DNA of 64,000 nt, taken from NCBI RefSeq assembly GCF_019402645.1, contig NZ_VKKS01000001.1, positions 307,400 through 371,399 on the forward strand, written 5' to 3'. How positions within the stretch are numbered: the first letter of the stretch is position 1; every line of letters begins with the position of its first letter. Source of the DNA: Morganella morganii. GTDB taxonomy: Bacteria; Pseudomonadota; Gammaproteobacteria; Enterobacterales; Enterobacteriaceae. This document shows, piece after piece, positions 41,930 through 51,300 of the stretch. The translations under genes and the position numbers were made by a program. Below the pieces are notes generated by a model. That model was not told the DNA's origin. It ran no database searches and worked only from the letters and a program-made list of their open reading frames with translations.

Positions 41930-43000
41930 CTACCAGCTTAATATTGTTTTTGCCCAGTCCGCAGAGGACTGATATTCCGCCGGTAAATCCTGTGCCAGCC
42001 CGCTGAGTGCCGCAATAAGCTGTACCGGATCCGGATGTGACAGGTTAATGTGGCCGACCTTGCGCGCCGGACGAACCTCTTTATCATACCAGTGCAGATG
42101 CGCCAGCGGCTGTGCCAGCCACTGCGTGTTCAGTTCAGTGCCGATGATATTTACCATTACCGCCGGAGCGGTCACAACAGGCTGCGGCAGCGGCAGATCC
42201 AGAATCGCCCGCAGATGCAGTTCAAACTGGCTGACTGATGCGCCGTTTTGTGTCCAGTGGCCGCTGTTGTGTACACGCGGTGCCAGCTCGTTGATCAGCA
42301 GGCCGTCCTCTGTGACAAAACACTCCATTGCCATCACACCGGTATAATCCAGCTCAGTGAGGATCGCGCCCAGCATCTGCTCGGCCTGCTCCTGAAGCGG
42401 GTTTTGTGTCTGCGGGAATGCCACGCTTATGCGCAGAATACCCTCTTCGTGATGGTTGTGCGTCAGCGGATAAAACACACATTTACCGGCGCGGTTACGG
42501 GCACCGACCAGTGACACTTCACCGGAAAACAGAATGCCTTTCTCGGCAATACACTCACCGTAAATCTCCGGCGGCAGGGCAGATTCATCACCCGGACGTA
42601 CCCGCCACTGGCCACGGCCGTCATAGCCGCCGGTACGGCGCTTGACGATCACAAACTCTCCGAGACGGGCAAAAATATCAGGCCATTCATCAGGGGAAGA
42701 AAGCGGCTGCCATGGTGAAGTAGCGAGATGCAGATCATCCATCAGCTGTTTCTGCGGCAGGCGATCCGCCAGACGCGGAAAAATATCGCGGTTGATAAAG
42801 GCGGGATGCTGCTCCAGCACCTGTGTCAGTGCGGTCTGCGGCCACTGCTCGATTTCAGCGGTGACCACACTGTGCTGGTAAGGGACGGCTTCCGGTTCGG
42901 CATCTAACCCGACCGGATAAACAGAAATTCCCAGCGGCTCACCGGCCTGGCGCAGCATCCGGCCCAGCTGGCCGTTTCCCAGAACACACACCGGTTTCAT
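41930..43000 (-). CDS. purK: 5-(Carboxyamino)imidazole ribonucleotide synthase PurK
   Basis: 356 residues. N-terminal CVLGNGQLGRML, then the ATP-grasp domain (FVIVKRRTGGYDGRGQW, GVMAMECFVTEDGLLINELAPRVHNSGHWT). It carboxylates AIR with ATP and bicarbonate in purine synthesis. Its start overlaps the purE stop by one base (both at 43000), as in E. coli; the pair is under the PurR box upstream of purE. Confidence 0.97.
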   Translation of the reverse strand: MKPVCVLGNGQLGRMLRQAGEPLGISVYPVGLDAEPEAVPYQHSVVTAEIEQWPQTALTQVLEQHPAFINRDIFPRLADRLPQKQLMDDLHLATSPWQPLSSPDEWPDIFARLGEFVIVKRRTGGYDGRGQWRVRPGDESALPPEIYGECIAEKGILFSGEVSLVGARNRAGKCVFYPLTHNHHEEGILRISVAFPQTQNPLQEQAEQMLGAILTELDYTGVMAMECFVTEDGLLINELAPRVHNSGHWTQNGASVSQFELHLRAILDLPLPQPVVTAPAVMVNIIGTELNTQWLAQPLAHLHWYDKEVRPARKVGHINLSHPDPVQLIAALSGLAQDLPAEYQSSADWAKTILSW

Positions 43001-43524
43001 CAGCAGTCCTCCCGCGGATCCGGGTTGCTGAGTACATCATCGGTCTGTGCATTGCGCCAGTCTGTCAGACGGGTAAGGAGAGCCTTATCGTGCAGGGCGA
43101 GAATTTGTGCAGCGAGCAGGGCAGCATTGGCGGCACCGGCTTTACCGATGGCCAGTGTGCCGACCGGAATTCCTTTCGGCATCTGCACGATGGAATAGAG
43201 GCTGTCGACACCACTGAGAGCGGCGCTCTGCACCGGAACACCCAGTACCGGGACGAGGGTTTTGGCCGCCAGCATCCCCGGCAGGTGTGCGGCACCACCG
43301 GCACCGGCAATAATCACATCAAATCCGTTCTGTTTTGCGGTTTCAGCGAAGGAAAACAGTTTGTCCGGCGTGCGGTGCGCGGAAACCACTTCTGTGTGAT
43401 AAGGCACCTGAAGCATATCGAGGATCACAGCGGCGTGCTCCATGGTGCTCCAGTCACTTTTGGATCCCATAACAATAGCCACTTTGGCTGCCGGTGAGTG
43501 TTGTTGCGAAGAGGCGGCGTTCAT
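43000..43524 (-). CDS. purE: N5-CAIR mutase PurE
   Basis: 174 residues from ATG 43524 ([14 protein letters not shown]), with CAGGAG ten bases upstream; an ATG at 43545 adds seven residues. The PurE core is clear: [48 protein letters not shown]. It moves the carboxyl group to give CAIR in de novo purine synthesis. First gene of purEK. Confidence 0.97.
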   Translation of the reverse strand: MNAASSQQHSPAAKVAIVMGSKSDWSTMEHAAVILDMLQVPYHTEVVSAHRTPDKLFSFAETAKQNGFDVIIAGAGGAAHLPGMLAAKTLVPVLGVPVQSAALSGVDSLYSIVQMPKGIPVGTLAIGKAGAANAALLAAQILALHDKALLTRLTDWRNAQTDDVLSNPDPREDC

Positions 43525-43622
43525 GTGTTCGGTGCTCCTGTACATCCCGCGTCACGAAAATTGACAGACGTCCGGCAGTGAGCCGGTTAAGAAGACGGGG
43601 ATAATATCACGGTAAATTGCGA

Positions 43623-43638
43623 AGGAAAACGTTTGCGT
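43623..43638 (-). promoter_or_regulatory. PurR box upstream of purEK
   Basis: Minus-strand ACGCAAACGTTTTCCT matches the PurR consensus (ACGCAAACGTTTNCNT) at nearly every position, about 100 bp before purE. Repression by PurR with hypoxanthine or guanine is expected. Confidence 0.9.
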
Positions 43639-43672
43639 CACGCATTTTTCACAAATACGGGCAGAGAACGGC

Positions 43673-44395
43673 TCAGAACGGAAAGAAGATCAGTGAAATG
43701 CTGTCCGGGGTGATTTTAAAGGCGGAACCCTGTGAGTGCCACGCGCCGAGGACACCGCGAAAGTGTGTTTCGCCGTCAGCAGACACATCATGAACCGCAG
43801 GACGGTGAGTGTGGCCGTGGATCATCCAGCGTGTCCGGTATTGGCGGAATACCTCTATCACCTCGTTCTGGTTCACATCCATAATCGCTTCGCTTTTGCG
43901 CTGATTGGCAGACTGACTGCCCGCCCGCATTTTCTTCGCGATTTTCAGGCGCAGCGACAACGGCAGCCACAGAAACAGGCGCCGGATCCACGGGGTGTGA
44001 ACGCGCTGCCGGTAATGCTGATAGTCAGTGTCATCCGTGCAGAGAGTATCGCCGTGCAGGATCAGGATCTGATGTCCTTCGGCCTCAATCACCTGTGTGT
44101 CCGGCAGCAGTGTCATTCCGCACTGACGGGCATAGCGTTCGCCCAGCAGGAAGTCACGGTTGCCGCAGATAAAGAAGATCTTCACGCCGCTGTCACTGAG
44201 AGATTTCAGTGCGTCAGCCACGGTTTTATGCAGCGGGTTCGGGTCATCATCGCCAATCCAGTAATCAAAGAAATCACCGAGGATATAAAGCTGTGATGCG
44301 TGAACCGCCTGTTCCCGCAGGAAACGAAGAAAGCCGGCGGTAATCGCCGGCTCCTGCTCATTTAAATGCAAATCTGCAATAATAAGCGCGGTCAT
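43673..44395 (-). CDS. lpxH: UDP-2,3-diacylglucosamine hydrolase LpxH
   Basis: 240 residues. Metallophosphatase motifs in order: ADLHLNE (Asp8, His10), [28 protein letters not shown] and [10 protein letters not shown]. It makes lipid X in lipid A synthesis at the cytosolic face of the inner membrane. Two bp downstream of ppiB on the same strand, the E. coli arrangement. Confidence 0.97.
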   Translation of the reverse strand: MTALIIADLHLNEQEPAITAGFLRFLREQAVHASQLYILGDFFDYWIGDDDPNPLHKTVADALKSLSDSGVKIFFICGNRDFLLGERYARQCGMTLLPDTQVIEAEGHQILILHGDTLCTDDTDYQHYRQRVHTPWIRRLFLWLPLSLRLKIAKKMRAGSQSANQRKSEAIMDVNQNEVIEVFRQYRTRWMIHGHTHRPAVHDVSADGETHFRGVLGAWHSQGSAFKITPDSISLIFFPF

Positions 44396-44397
44396 AC

Positions 44398-44892
44398 TTA
44401 CTCAGAAACAGTCACGCTTTCGATGATCACATCTTCGCGCGGCACATCCTGGTGCATACCGCTGTTGCCGGTTTTGACGGCTTTGATTTTATCCACAACA
44501 TCCATACCTTCCGCTACTTCAGCAAACACGCAGTAGCCCCAGCCACTTGGTGTTTCTGAGCGGAAGTTCAGGTAGTCGTTGTCAACAACGTTGATGAAAA
44601 ACTGTGCAGTGGCGGAATGCGGATCGTTGGTACGGGCCATCGCCAGAGTGCCGCGGTTGTTTTTCAGACCGTTGTTAGCTTCGTTTTTAATCATACCGAG
44701 GGTCGGTTTCTGCTTCATGCCCGGTTCAAAACCACCGCCCTGGACCATGAAATCATTGATAACACGATGGAAAATGGTGTTATTGTAGAAACCGTCTTCA
44801 CAATATTTCAGGAAGTTTGCGACCGTTTCCGGTGCTTTGTCCGCGAACGTCTTAATGACGATATCACCATGATTTGTATGAAAAGTTACCAT
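44398..44892 (-). CDS. ppiB: Cytosolic peptidyl-prolyl isomerase B (cyclophilin)
   Basis: 164 residues, family length. Cyclophilin core: [13 protein letters not shown], the [13 protein letters not shown] segment and [16 protein letters not shown]. No signal peptide, so cytosolic. Divergent from cysS, 273 bp away; the gap has no other gene. Confidence 0.97.
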   Translation of the reverse strand: MVTFHTNHGDIVIKTFADKAPETVANFLKYCEDGFYNNTIFHRVINDFMVQGGGFEPGMKQKPTLGMIKNEANNGLKNNRGTLAMARTNDPHSATAQFFINVVDNDYLNFRSETPSGWGYCVFAEVAEGMDVVDKIKAVKTGNSGMHQDVPREDVIIESVTVSE

Positions 44893-45165
44893 AATAATTT
44901 CCTGCTGCTTATATTATAAAGGCAATAATTTGCCGTTTTTATCTCCGGGGTGTGTTATATCATACTCACTAATCTGCGTCAGTATTTGTTATAATCACCG
45001 GGTTTTACAGGGTCTTTCTTGCATTCGCGGGGTATTCGCGTTTCAATAACCCAACCTGTCTCAGATTATGATCCCCGCAGACAGATATAAAAAATAAATT
45101 ATTTATTATCAATTAATTAACAGAAGTCACCATCAACACGTACAGACTTTTAATGGAATAGTCCT

Positions 45166-46554
45166 ATGCTGAAAATTTATAACACCTTATCAAGACAAAA
45201 AGAGGAATTTAAGCCCATTAACCCCGGTAAAATCGGGATGTACGTGTGTGGTATCACTGTTTACGACCTGTGCCATATCGGACACGGCCGGACATTTGTC
45301 GCGTTTGACACCATCGTGCGCTATCTGCGTCACGCCGGGTATGATGTGAACTATATCCGCAATATCACGGATGTGGACGATAAAATCATCAAACGGGCGA
45401 ATGAAAATAACGAAACCTGTGATCAACTGGTTGATCGCATGGTGGCGGAAATGCACCGGGATTTCGATGCAATGAACCTGATGCGCCCGGATTCAGAGCC
45501 GCGTGCCACGCATCACATCAAAGAGATCATTGAGATCACGCAGCTACTGCTCGATCGCGGTCATGCCTATGTGGCGGATAACGGGGATGTGATGTTTGAT
45601 ATCAGCAGTGATCCGGAGTACGGCCTGCTGTCACGTCAGGATCTGGAACAGCTCCAGGCCGGTGCCCGTGTTGAGGTGGCGGATGTGAAACGCAACCCGA
45701 TGGATTTCGTGCTGTGGAAAATGTCCAAACCGGGTGAGCCGTCATGGGAATCGCCATGGGGGGCAGGCCGTCCGGGCTGGCACATTGAGTGTTCCGCCAT
45801 GAACAGTAAACAGCTGGGTACACATTTTGATGTTCACGGCGGCGGTTCTGACCTGATGTTCCCGCATCATGAAAACGAAATCGCGCAGTCTACCTGTGCG
45901 CATGACGGCCCGTATGTCAATTACTGGATGCATTCCGGTATGGTGATGGTCGATAAAGAGAAGATGTCAAAATCGCTCAATAACTTCTTCACTATCCGTG
46001 ATGTGCTGGGTTATTACGACCCGGAAACGGTGCGTTACTTCCTGCTGTCCGCGCATTACCGCAGTCAGCTTAATTATACGGAAGAGAATCTGAAGCAGGC
46101 GCGTACTGCCCTGGAGCGTTTCTATACCGCACTGCGCGGTACGGACAAAGACGCGGCTGTGGCGGTGAATGAGGAATTCGCCAATCGCTTCCGCGATGCG
46201 ATGGATGATGATTTCAATACGCCGGAAGCCTATTCTGTTCTGTTTGATATGGCGCGTGAGCTGAACCGTCTGAAACAGGAAGATATGACGGCGGCGAATG
46301 GTCTGGCGGCACAGCTGCGCCAGCTGGCCGGTGTGCTGGGTCTGCTGACACAGGATCCGGAACAGTTCCTGCAAAGCGGTGCGCAGAGTGAAAATGATGA
46401 AGATGTTGCGAAAATTGAAGTACTGATCAAACAGCGTAATGATGCCCGTGCCTCAAAAGAGTGGGCGCTGGCGGATGCGGCCCGTGATGCGTTAACCGAT
46501 ATGGGGATTGTGCTGGAAGATGGCCCGCAGGGTACGACCTGGCGCCGTAAGTAA
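45166..46554 (+). CDS. cysS: Cysteinyl-tRNA synthetase
   Basis: 462 residues. First zinc ligand Cys28 in [14 protein letters not shown] at residues 37-40, WHIECSAMN with the second zinc cysteine, HHENEIAQS with further ligands, and KMSKS at 266-270. A class I synthetase charging tRNA-Cys. Its ATG at 45166 sits about 160 bp before the conserved core, as in E. coli. A terminator follows. Confidence 0.98.
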   Translation: MLKIYNTLSRQKEEFKPINPGKIGMYVCGITVYDLCHIGHGRTFVAFDTIVRYLRHAGYDVNYIRNITDVDDKIIKRANENNETCDQLVDRMVAEMHRDFDAMNLMRPDSEPRATHHIKEIIEITQLLLDRGHAYVADNGDVMFDISSDPEYGLLSRQDLEQLQAGARVEVADVKRNPMDFVLWKMSKPGEPSWESPWGAGRPGWHIECSAMNSKQLGTHFDVHGGGSDLMFPHHENEIAQSTCAHDGPYVNYWMHSGMVMVDKEKMSKSLNNFFTIRDVLGYYDPETVRYFLLSAHYRSQLNYTEENLKQARTALERFYTALRGTDKDAAVAVNEEFANRFRDAMDDDFNTPEAYSVLFDMARELNRLKQEDMTAANGLAAQLRQLAGVLGLLTQDPEQFLQSGAQSENDEDVAKIEVLIKQRNDARASKEWALADAARDALTDMGIVLEDGPQGTTWRRK

Positions 46555-46579
46555 TCTTTATTAAATTCTGACTGAGAAG

Positions 46580-46607
46580 CCCGGCATATTAACTGCCGGG
46601 TTTTTTT
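46580..46607 (+). terminator. Terminator of cysS
   Basis: CCCGGCA / TGCCGGG stem with a 7-nt loop and seven T, 26 bp past the stop. Confidence 0.92.
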
Positions 46608-46728
46608 ATTCCGTTTTATTTTTACCGGGCAGGCACAGTGAACGGTTATCGGCTATGCTGTTACGGCATTGGGTTTATTGTGTGATTTCTTTGTCGTATT
46701 TTTATATTAAAAATAAAGGAAGCATCTG

Positions 46729-47119
46729 ATGAGTAAAAATATATTAGCTATGCTGGTAGTGTCTGTTTGTGCCTTCGGTACAGTCACGGCGTCAGCCGCC
46801 GGATTGTCAGATAATATGAAAATGCTGAACGCGAATTTACAGATCGTTGAAAAAACAGATGATGCGGCAGCGCATGAAAAATGCACTGACAGAAATGCGC
46901 ACGGCAGCACTGAGTGCCAAAGAGGAATTACCCGCCAAACTGAAAGGCAAAGCGGCGGACAGCGCAGAAGTGAAGGATTACCATCACGGTTATGAGGTTC
47001 TGACCGGGCAAATCGATGAAGCACTGAAACTGGCAGAAGAGGGTAAAATTCCGGAAGCGAAAGCAATGGCTGAACAATTTAAAGCGACCCGTGGTGAATA
47101 CCATAAAAAATACCGTTAA
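46729..47119 (+). pseudogene. cybC: Soluble cytochrome b562, frameshifted
   Basis: The first frame encodes a signal peptide (LAMLVVSVCAFGTVTASA) and [13 protein letters not shown], with the axial methionine. The rest lies in the +1 frame: [20 protein letters not shown], then [19 protein letters not shown] and the end EYHKKYR with the axial histidine. One extra C at about 46873 shifts the frame; removing it restores a 129-residue protein colinear with E. coli CybC. As read, the first frame ends at 46995 after 88 residues without the C-terminal haem ligand. A sequencing error is the main alternative. Confidence 0.85.
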
Positions 47120-47221
47120 CAGATAATATAAACACCGTTTTTCCGTATTAAAACCGCCCGGTTATGATTGCCGGGTGTTTTATATTTCAGCTACAGATAT
47201 CATTTTCTGAACGGCAGATAA

Positions 47222-47755
47222 TCAGTGCCGTTTGCGGGGCATCATGCGCAGCAGTGTATTATCTTTCCGGAAGTAGTGATGTGCCAGTGCGGCTGCGGCA
47301 TGAAGGCCGATAATAAAATAACCGGTATTGGCAATAATCTCATGAATATTCTGTATGCTATACGCGAGATCTTCATCCGGTGCAGCCGATACCGGCATAG
47401 AGATACCGAATAATGACCAGTCATACCCATTCAGATATTTAATACTGAAACCGGGCACCGGCAAAAGAATAAATATCACAAAGATCATCAAATGCACCAG
47501 ATGCGATAATCCGGTGATCACCGGTGATGGTTTGGGAATAATAGCCGGTGCGCGATATTTTATTCTGACCGCCAGCCGGACAATCATCAGTATACCGACA
47601 GCGATACCGCAGCTGTAATGTAACCCGGATAATATACTTCGCAGCGGCTCGTCAGCTGAATCCCGTAACAGACCACTGATATAAACGACAATCACAAGCA
47701 GAAAAATAAATCAGTGCAGGGCAATTTGCACCGGCCGGAATTTTTGCGTTTTCAT
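47222..47755 (-). pseudogene. cybB: Cytochrome b561, nonsense codon near the start
   Basis: ATG 47755 starts MKTQKFRPVQIALH, then TGA at codon 15 (47713-47711), then FIFLLVIVVYISG and the rest of a normal CybB up to MMPRKRH. In E. coli CybB this position is Trp in IHW, so TGG became TGA. The remaining 157-residue frame has the b561 helices and histidines (IGLHAAAALAHHYF). CybB is a quinol-linked inner-membrane b-type cytochrome. The reading frame is otherwise clean, which suggests recent loss or suppression. Confidence 0.85.
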
Positions 47756-47822
47756 CTTTCGCGGCTCTTTTTATGCGGATAATAAACCAGAGACGATGCT
47801 CTGGTTTATTCACATATTGATA

Positions 47823-48035
47823 TTATTCCGTCACTTTTACCTGCTGACCGGCAAATTCCACCACTCTGCCGGTGGTTATTTTGCAGCGTTTGCGGGTTTC
47901 TGTTTCGCCGTCGACAGTCACCTGACCATCAGCGATAAACTGTTTGGCGGCGGCGCCGCTGTCTGCCCAGCCCTGAATTTTGAGCAGGTCACACAGTTCA
48001 ACATGCGGATGCCCGTCAAGATTAAAAATATCCAT
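47823..48035 (-). CDS. ybcJ: S4-domain RNA-binding protein YbcJ
   Basis: 70 residues, the E. coli YbcJ length. The S4-like fold is visible: HVELCDLLKIQGWADSGAAA, VTVDGETETRKRCKITTG, VVEFAGQQVKV. It follows folD by 2 bp on the same strand, so cotranscription with folD is likely; the order ybcJ-folD is as in E. coli. Confidence 0.93.
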   Translation of the reverse strand: MDIFNLDGHPHVELCDLLKIQGWADSGAAAKQFIADGQVTVDGETETRKRCKITTGRVVEFAGQQVKVTE

Positions 48036-48037
48036 GG

Positions 48038-48901
48038 TTATTCGTCCTTATCGTGAAATTCTTCGCAGGCCTGTAATGTATTCTGAATCAGAGTGGCAAC
48101 CGTCATCGGCCCGACACCGCCCGGTACCGGGGTGATCCACTCCGCGCGTTCAGCGGCTTCGGCAAAATTCACATCGCCGACCACTTTGCCGTTTTCCAGA
48201 CGGTTAATACCCACATCAATCACAATCGCGCCGGGTTTGATCCACCCGCCCGGAATAAAATCGGGTTTCCCGACCGCCACAATCAGCAGATCCGCGTGTT
48301 CAACATGGTGACGCAGATTGGTGGTAAAACGGTGAGTCACCGTTGTGGTACATCCGGCCAGCAGCAGTTCCAGGCTCATCGGACGGCCGACAATATTGGA
48401 TGCGCCGATAATCACGGCATTCAGACCAAATGTATTGATATTGCAGCGTTCAAGCAGTGTCACAATACCGCGCGGTGTACACGGGCGCAGATTCGGCGCA
48501 CGCTGGCACAGGCGGCCGATATTATAGGGATGAAAACCGTCGACGTCTTTATCCGGATGAATGCGTTCTATCACTTTGACATTATCAATGCCGGCAGGCA
48601 GCGGAAGCTGAACGAGGATCCCGTCGATAGTATTATCATTATTCAGTTCATCAATGAGATGGAGGAGTTCGGCTTCGCTGGTGGTATCGGGGAGGTCATA
48701 GGAGCGTGAAATAAATCCGACTTCTTCACAGGAACGGCGTTTGCTGGCGACATAAATCTGAGACGCGGGGTTCTCACCGACCAGGATAACGGCAAGACCG
48801 GGAGCCCGTTTTCCGTCGGCAATCCGCTGCTGAACTTTCGCGGCTACTTCGGCCCGGATGGTCGACGCAATCGTTTTCCCGTCTATAATTTTTGCTGACA
48901 T
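48038..48901 (-). CDS. folD: Methylenetetrahydrofolate dehydrogenase/cyclohydrolase FolD
   Basis: 287 residues from ATG 48901 ([10 protein letters not shown]), matching the family start; an ATG at 48916 adds five residues. Active-site [13 protein letters not shown] with catalytic Lys, QLPLPAG loop, and NADP fold ([18 protein letters not shown]-like segment, [14 protein letters not shown]). It supplies 10-formyl-THF in one-carbon metabolism. It is the last backbone gene before the tRNA-Arg. Confidence 0.97.
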   Translation of the reverse strand: MSAKIIDGKTIASTIRAEVAAKVQQRIADGKRAPGLAVILVGENPASQIYVASKRRSCEEVGFISRSYDLPDTTSEAELLHLIDELNNDNTIDGILVQLPLPAGIDNVKVIERIHPDKDVDGFHPYNIGRLCQRAPNLRPCTPRGIVTLLERCNINTFGLNAVIIGASNIVGRPMSLELLLAGCTTTVTHRFTTNLRHHVEHADLLIVAVGKPDFIPGGWIKPGAIVIDVGINRLENGKVVGDVNFAEAAERAEWITPVPGGVGPMTVATLIQNTLQACEEFHDKDE

Positions 48902-49022
48902 CGTGTAAAAATCCATAAAACAGATAAAAGATGGACACTATTCTGTCAGAACATTTTCCGTCTGTCAGTTATGTTTTATTAAGGTGTCAAAAAGTCACTG
49001 CTGAAGATAACTGATTTTCTGA

Positions 49023-49050
49023 TTGACTCGCCGCGCCGCAGCCGTATAAT
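49023..49050 (+). promoter_or_regulatory. Strong promoter of the tRNA-Arg gene
   Basis: TTGACT (49023-49028), 16-bp GC-rich spacer, TATAAT (49045-49050); a near-consensus sigma-70 promoter 44 bp before the tRNA, as usual for tRNA genes. Confidence 0.85.
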
Positions 49051-49093
49051 CCACGGTGCATCAAGCAGTTAACCTGCTGTTTTTTTCCTCAGC

Positions 49094-49170
49094 GCGCCCT
49101 TAGCTCAGCTGGATAGAGCAACGGCCTTCTAAGCCGTAGGTCACAGGTTCGAATCCTGTAGGGCGTACCA
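49094..49170 (+). tRNA. argU: tRNA-Arg (anticodon TCT)
   Basis: 77 nt with encoded CCA. Acceptor GCGCCCT pairs with AGGGCGT (one G-T-type pair at the end), D arm GCTC-GAGC, anticodon stem ACGGC/GCCGT around CTTCTAA (anticodon TCT), variable AGGTC, T arm ACAGG/CCTGT. The position next to folD is that of E. coli argU, a frequent prophage site. Its 3' end is the left attachment site of the remnant that follows. Confidence 0.97.
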
Positions 49171-49191
49171 TGTAATATCAATAAGTTACCT

Positions 49192-49560
49192 TCATTTAAA
49201 ATTCTCCACTTTTGCCATGTGGGACGTATTTGGGACGGAACTGTGACATTTTGGGTCACCGTTGCCGAAAATAACGTCAATTTGTTTTGCATGCTGAGTT
49301 AGGTGATTTGGTGCAAGGTGTGCATACCGTCGTACCATCTCTACTGACTCCCATCCACCCATTTCCTGAAGAACTGAAAGCGGCACTCCTGACTGAATTA
49401 ACCAGCTTGCCCAGGTATGCCTCAGATCGTGAAACCGGAAGTTTTCTATGCCTGCCCGTTTTAACGCTGCTCTCCATGCTGTGTTAGAATCGACCCGCAT
49501 TTTCCGTACTGCCGGTGTTTTTGTTCCGTCAGGCTTTACTTTCTGCTCGGTGTGGACGAA
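49192..49560 (-). pseudogene. Phage integrase (tyrosine recombinase), C-terminal fragment
   Basis: About 122 residues, open to the left of [20 protein letters not shown]. The catalytic box is present: [14 protein letters not shown] (His-x-x-Arg), GGW in place of GH, and YAHLAP with the nucleophile Tyr. The N-terminal half is missing; upstream the frame runs into an exonuclease fragment. The 3' end lies 22 bp from the tRNA, the usual place for an integrase using this tRNA. Not functional as it stands. Confidence 0.85.
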
Positions 49561-49856
49561 TAGAGGTTTTTAAATAAATGCTGGTGGATTGCGACCACGT
49601 AATTCACCTGGTGCAACGCATCATCCAGTGCATTGTGTGCTTCACCAACAAACGGAAAATCTTTTTTCGGGTCGATGCCGGCATTGCGGCCAAGCTCGAC
49701 AATGGTGCGCACATCCCGGTCATTCCAGAATTTCCAGAATGGAGCTATCAAGCAATTTTCGTAAGCAGTACGTAAGACCACATTATCGAAATTACTTCCG
49801 TTAAGCAGTGGCAAGGTCTGATTAATCGGCGCGAGACGGAGAAAGCGATATGCCAC
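49536..49856 (-). pseudogene. Phage 3'-5' exonuclease, C-terminal fragment
   Basis: Reads LLNGSNFDNVVLRTAYENC, then WKFWNDRDVRTIVELGRNAG and GEAHNALDDALHQVNYVVAI, the C-terminal half of the RNase-T-like exonucleases common near phage integrases (Asp-Glu-Asp-Asp fold; the last Asp is in NALDD). The N-terminal half with the first catalytic acids is missing. Its end (about 49560) is fused out of frame to the integrase tail, so a deletion removed what lay between. Confidence 0.75.
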
Positions 49857-50008
49857 GGAACCCTTTAACGCTGATCATCATTGCTATCATCCTGCTGACT
49901 ACTGCTCTGCTGGCGGGTTGTTATCTGTATTCACTCCCGAATCACTGTAAGCCGCTGCCGGGCAACCCGCTGAACGGTGTGATCCATTATGAGTGTGAAG
50001 CGTCATGA
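49850..50008 (+). CDS. Small single-helix membrane protein of the lysis cassette
   Basis: 52 residues: MPRNPLTLIIIAIILLTTAL, then AGC and a Cys-containing tail (NHCKPLPGNPLNGVIHYECE). One membrane helix; a lipobox-like LLAGC is possible. The stop overlaps the Rz start as ATGA. Position suggests a lysis-cassette accessory or a holin-related protein; not recognised by family. Confidence 0.6.
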   Translation: MPRNPLTLIIIAIILLTTALLAGCYLYSLPNHCKPLPGNPLNGVIHYECEAS

Positions 50009-50535
50009 AAAAGGCAATCACGATATTACTTAACGGGTGGGTATGGGCTGTCGTGTTCTTCGGTCTGTGGATGTTCAGCATGCTGTCAGCCGAACAAACG
50101 GAAGGCCAACACAAAGACAAGGTTATCACTGACCAGCAAAAGGTGATTGATAACGCTTACACCAGCATCGATATCTTTGACCGCGTGGCCGCGGCGAACG
50201 CCAACCGTAATATGCGTGCCGAGGCACAATCACAGGAGAAGCAGATTGAATATCGCACAATCATCCGGAAAGAGCCGACCTGTAATCTGTATATTCCTCA
50301 GCCTGTTTCTGATGGGTTGCTCAGCCACGTCTACGCCATCCGTGAATCAGCAATGCGTTCCGCTCCCGGCATCACTGACACAACCGGTGCTGGCACCGCT
50401 GCCACCCGCCGACTGACATACTGCCAGGTGGTTGAATGGATAGAACCACTGCTGACGGCGTTGGATCAGGCAAACGGGCAGTTGATGGATATCCGGAAAG
50501 CGGATGCTGAGAAATCACGGAGTCAGAGCAGATGA
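50005..50535 (+). CDS. Rz-like inner-membrane spanin
   Basis: 176 residues. N-terminal signal anchor (LLNGWVWAVVFFGLWMFSML), then a charged, Gln-rich periplasmic coiled coil (QHKDKVITDQQKVIDN, AQSQEKQIEYRTII). A second gene, Rz1-like, is nested in the +1 frame, the classic Rz/Rz1 layout. In phages the pair disrupts the outer membrane at lysis. Confidence 0.8.
   Translation: MKKAITILLNGWVWAVVFFGLWMFSMLSAEQTEGQHKDKVITDQQKVIDNAYTSIDIFDRVAAANANRNMRAEAQSQEKQIEYRTIIRKEPTCNLYIPQPVSDGLLSHVYAIRESAMRSAPGITDTTGAGTAATRRLTYCQVVEWIEPLLTALDQANGQLMDIRKADAEKSRSQSR
50246..50416 (+). CDS. Rz1-like outer-membrane spanin lipoprotein (nested in Rz)
   Basis: 56 residues from TTG 50246 with AGGAG 7 bases before it: (M)NIAQSSGKSRPVICIFLSLF, lipobox LFLMGC, then a Pro-rich mature part (LPASLTQPVLAPLPPAD). 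Entirely within Rz in another frame. Proline-rich short lipoproteins in this position are diagnostic for Rz1. Confidence 0.8.
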   Translation: MNIAQSSGKSRPVICIFLSLFLMGCSATSTPSVNQQCVPLPASLTQPVLAPLPPAD

Positions 50536-50718
50536 TCAATGGGTTACAGGAATATATAAATATACATTGTCTGCGTATTCAATAAATAAGAAGTATGAAG
50601 TGCTAAAAAACTGAGAATAATTTATTTTAAGGCTTGGCACTTAATCTTTTTCTTATGTGCTTTATTCTTCTGAAATGTTATTTTTCGTTAAAATAATTGG
50701 CGGATATGAAGATAAAGC

Positions 50719-51300
50719 ATGCCTGAATATAGATATGTTGTAGGTGGTAATGATGGTTGGCTTACTGTGCTGCGTGAACCATCTAAGGCCAGAGTATCTT
50801 TACCGACAACATTAAAAGTAGAATTAACAAGTAATAAAGATGACCGGGATTATTTTAAGGTATTAGAAGGTCCGGAAGCAGGTGGTAGTTTTTCTGTTAA
50901 AGAACGAAATTTGGCAAAGTCTGCTCCTGCATACTTGAGTGGCGCAGTATTGCAATTTTCAATATCTAAAAAAATATTAGAGTACAACGCTGTAAAAATA
51001 TCAGCCTTTACCCACACATCAAACCCAGTGCCAGCAGGTAATCATCCTATACAAATACCTGATTTTCCCCATTCTCTTGGTAGTGGGTACATGTCTGAGT
51101 CAAAATATGCTAAAAACTGGTTCTACTTGGGGACTGGAAACGCAGTTGCCCACAATAATGATCGTTATTTGCATCCGGGAGCTATCAGCGCTGGATGCGT
51201 TACAGTCGATGTTGCAAGTTGGACGGCATTGTATGAGTATTTAATCCGGTGTAGGAGTGGTAATGGAAAAGATGTTGGTCGTATTATTGTTACTAATTAG
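50719..51300 (+). CDS. L,D-transpeptidase-like (Tlde1/DUF2778-type) toxin candidate
   Basis: 193 residues, no signal peptide. The C-terminal third has LHPGAISAGCVTVD, the His/Cys catalytic pair (His152, Cys160) typical of L,D-transpeptidase folds and close in form to type VI effector Tlde1 (LHPxxxSxGC). The first 100 residues are unlike known domains. The next gene overlaps its end by 38 bp and has a signal peptide, the expected pattern for a peptidoglycan-attacking toxin and periplasmic immunity protein. It is AT-rich compared with the backbone. Activity is inferred. Confidence 0.7.
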   Translation: MPEYRYVVGGNDGWLTVLREPSKARVSLPTTLKVELTSNKDDRDYFKVLEGPEAGGSFSVKERNLAKSAPAYLSGAVLQFSISKKILEYNAVKISAFTHTSNPVPAGNHPIQIPDFPHSLGSGYMSESKYAKNWFYLGTGNAVAHNNDRYLHPGAISAGCVTVDVASWTALYEYLIRCRSGNGKDVGRIIVTN

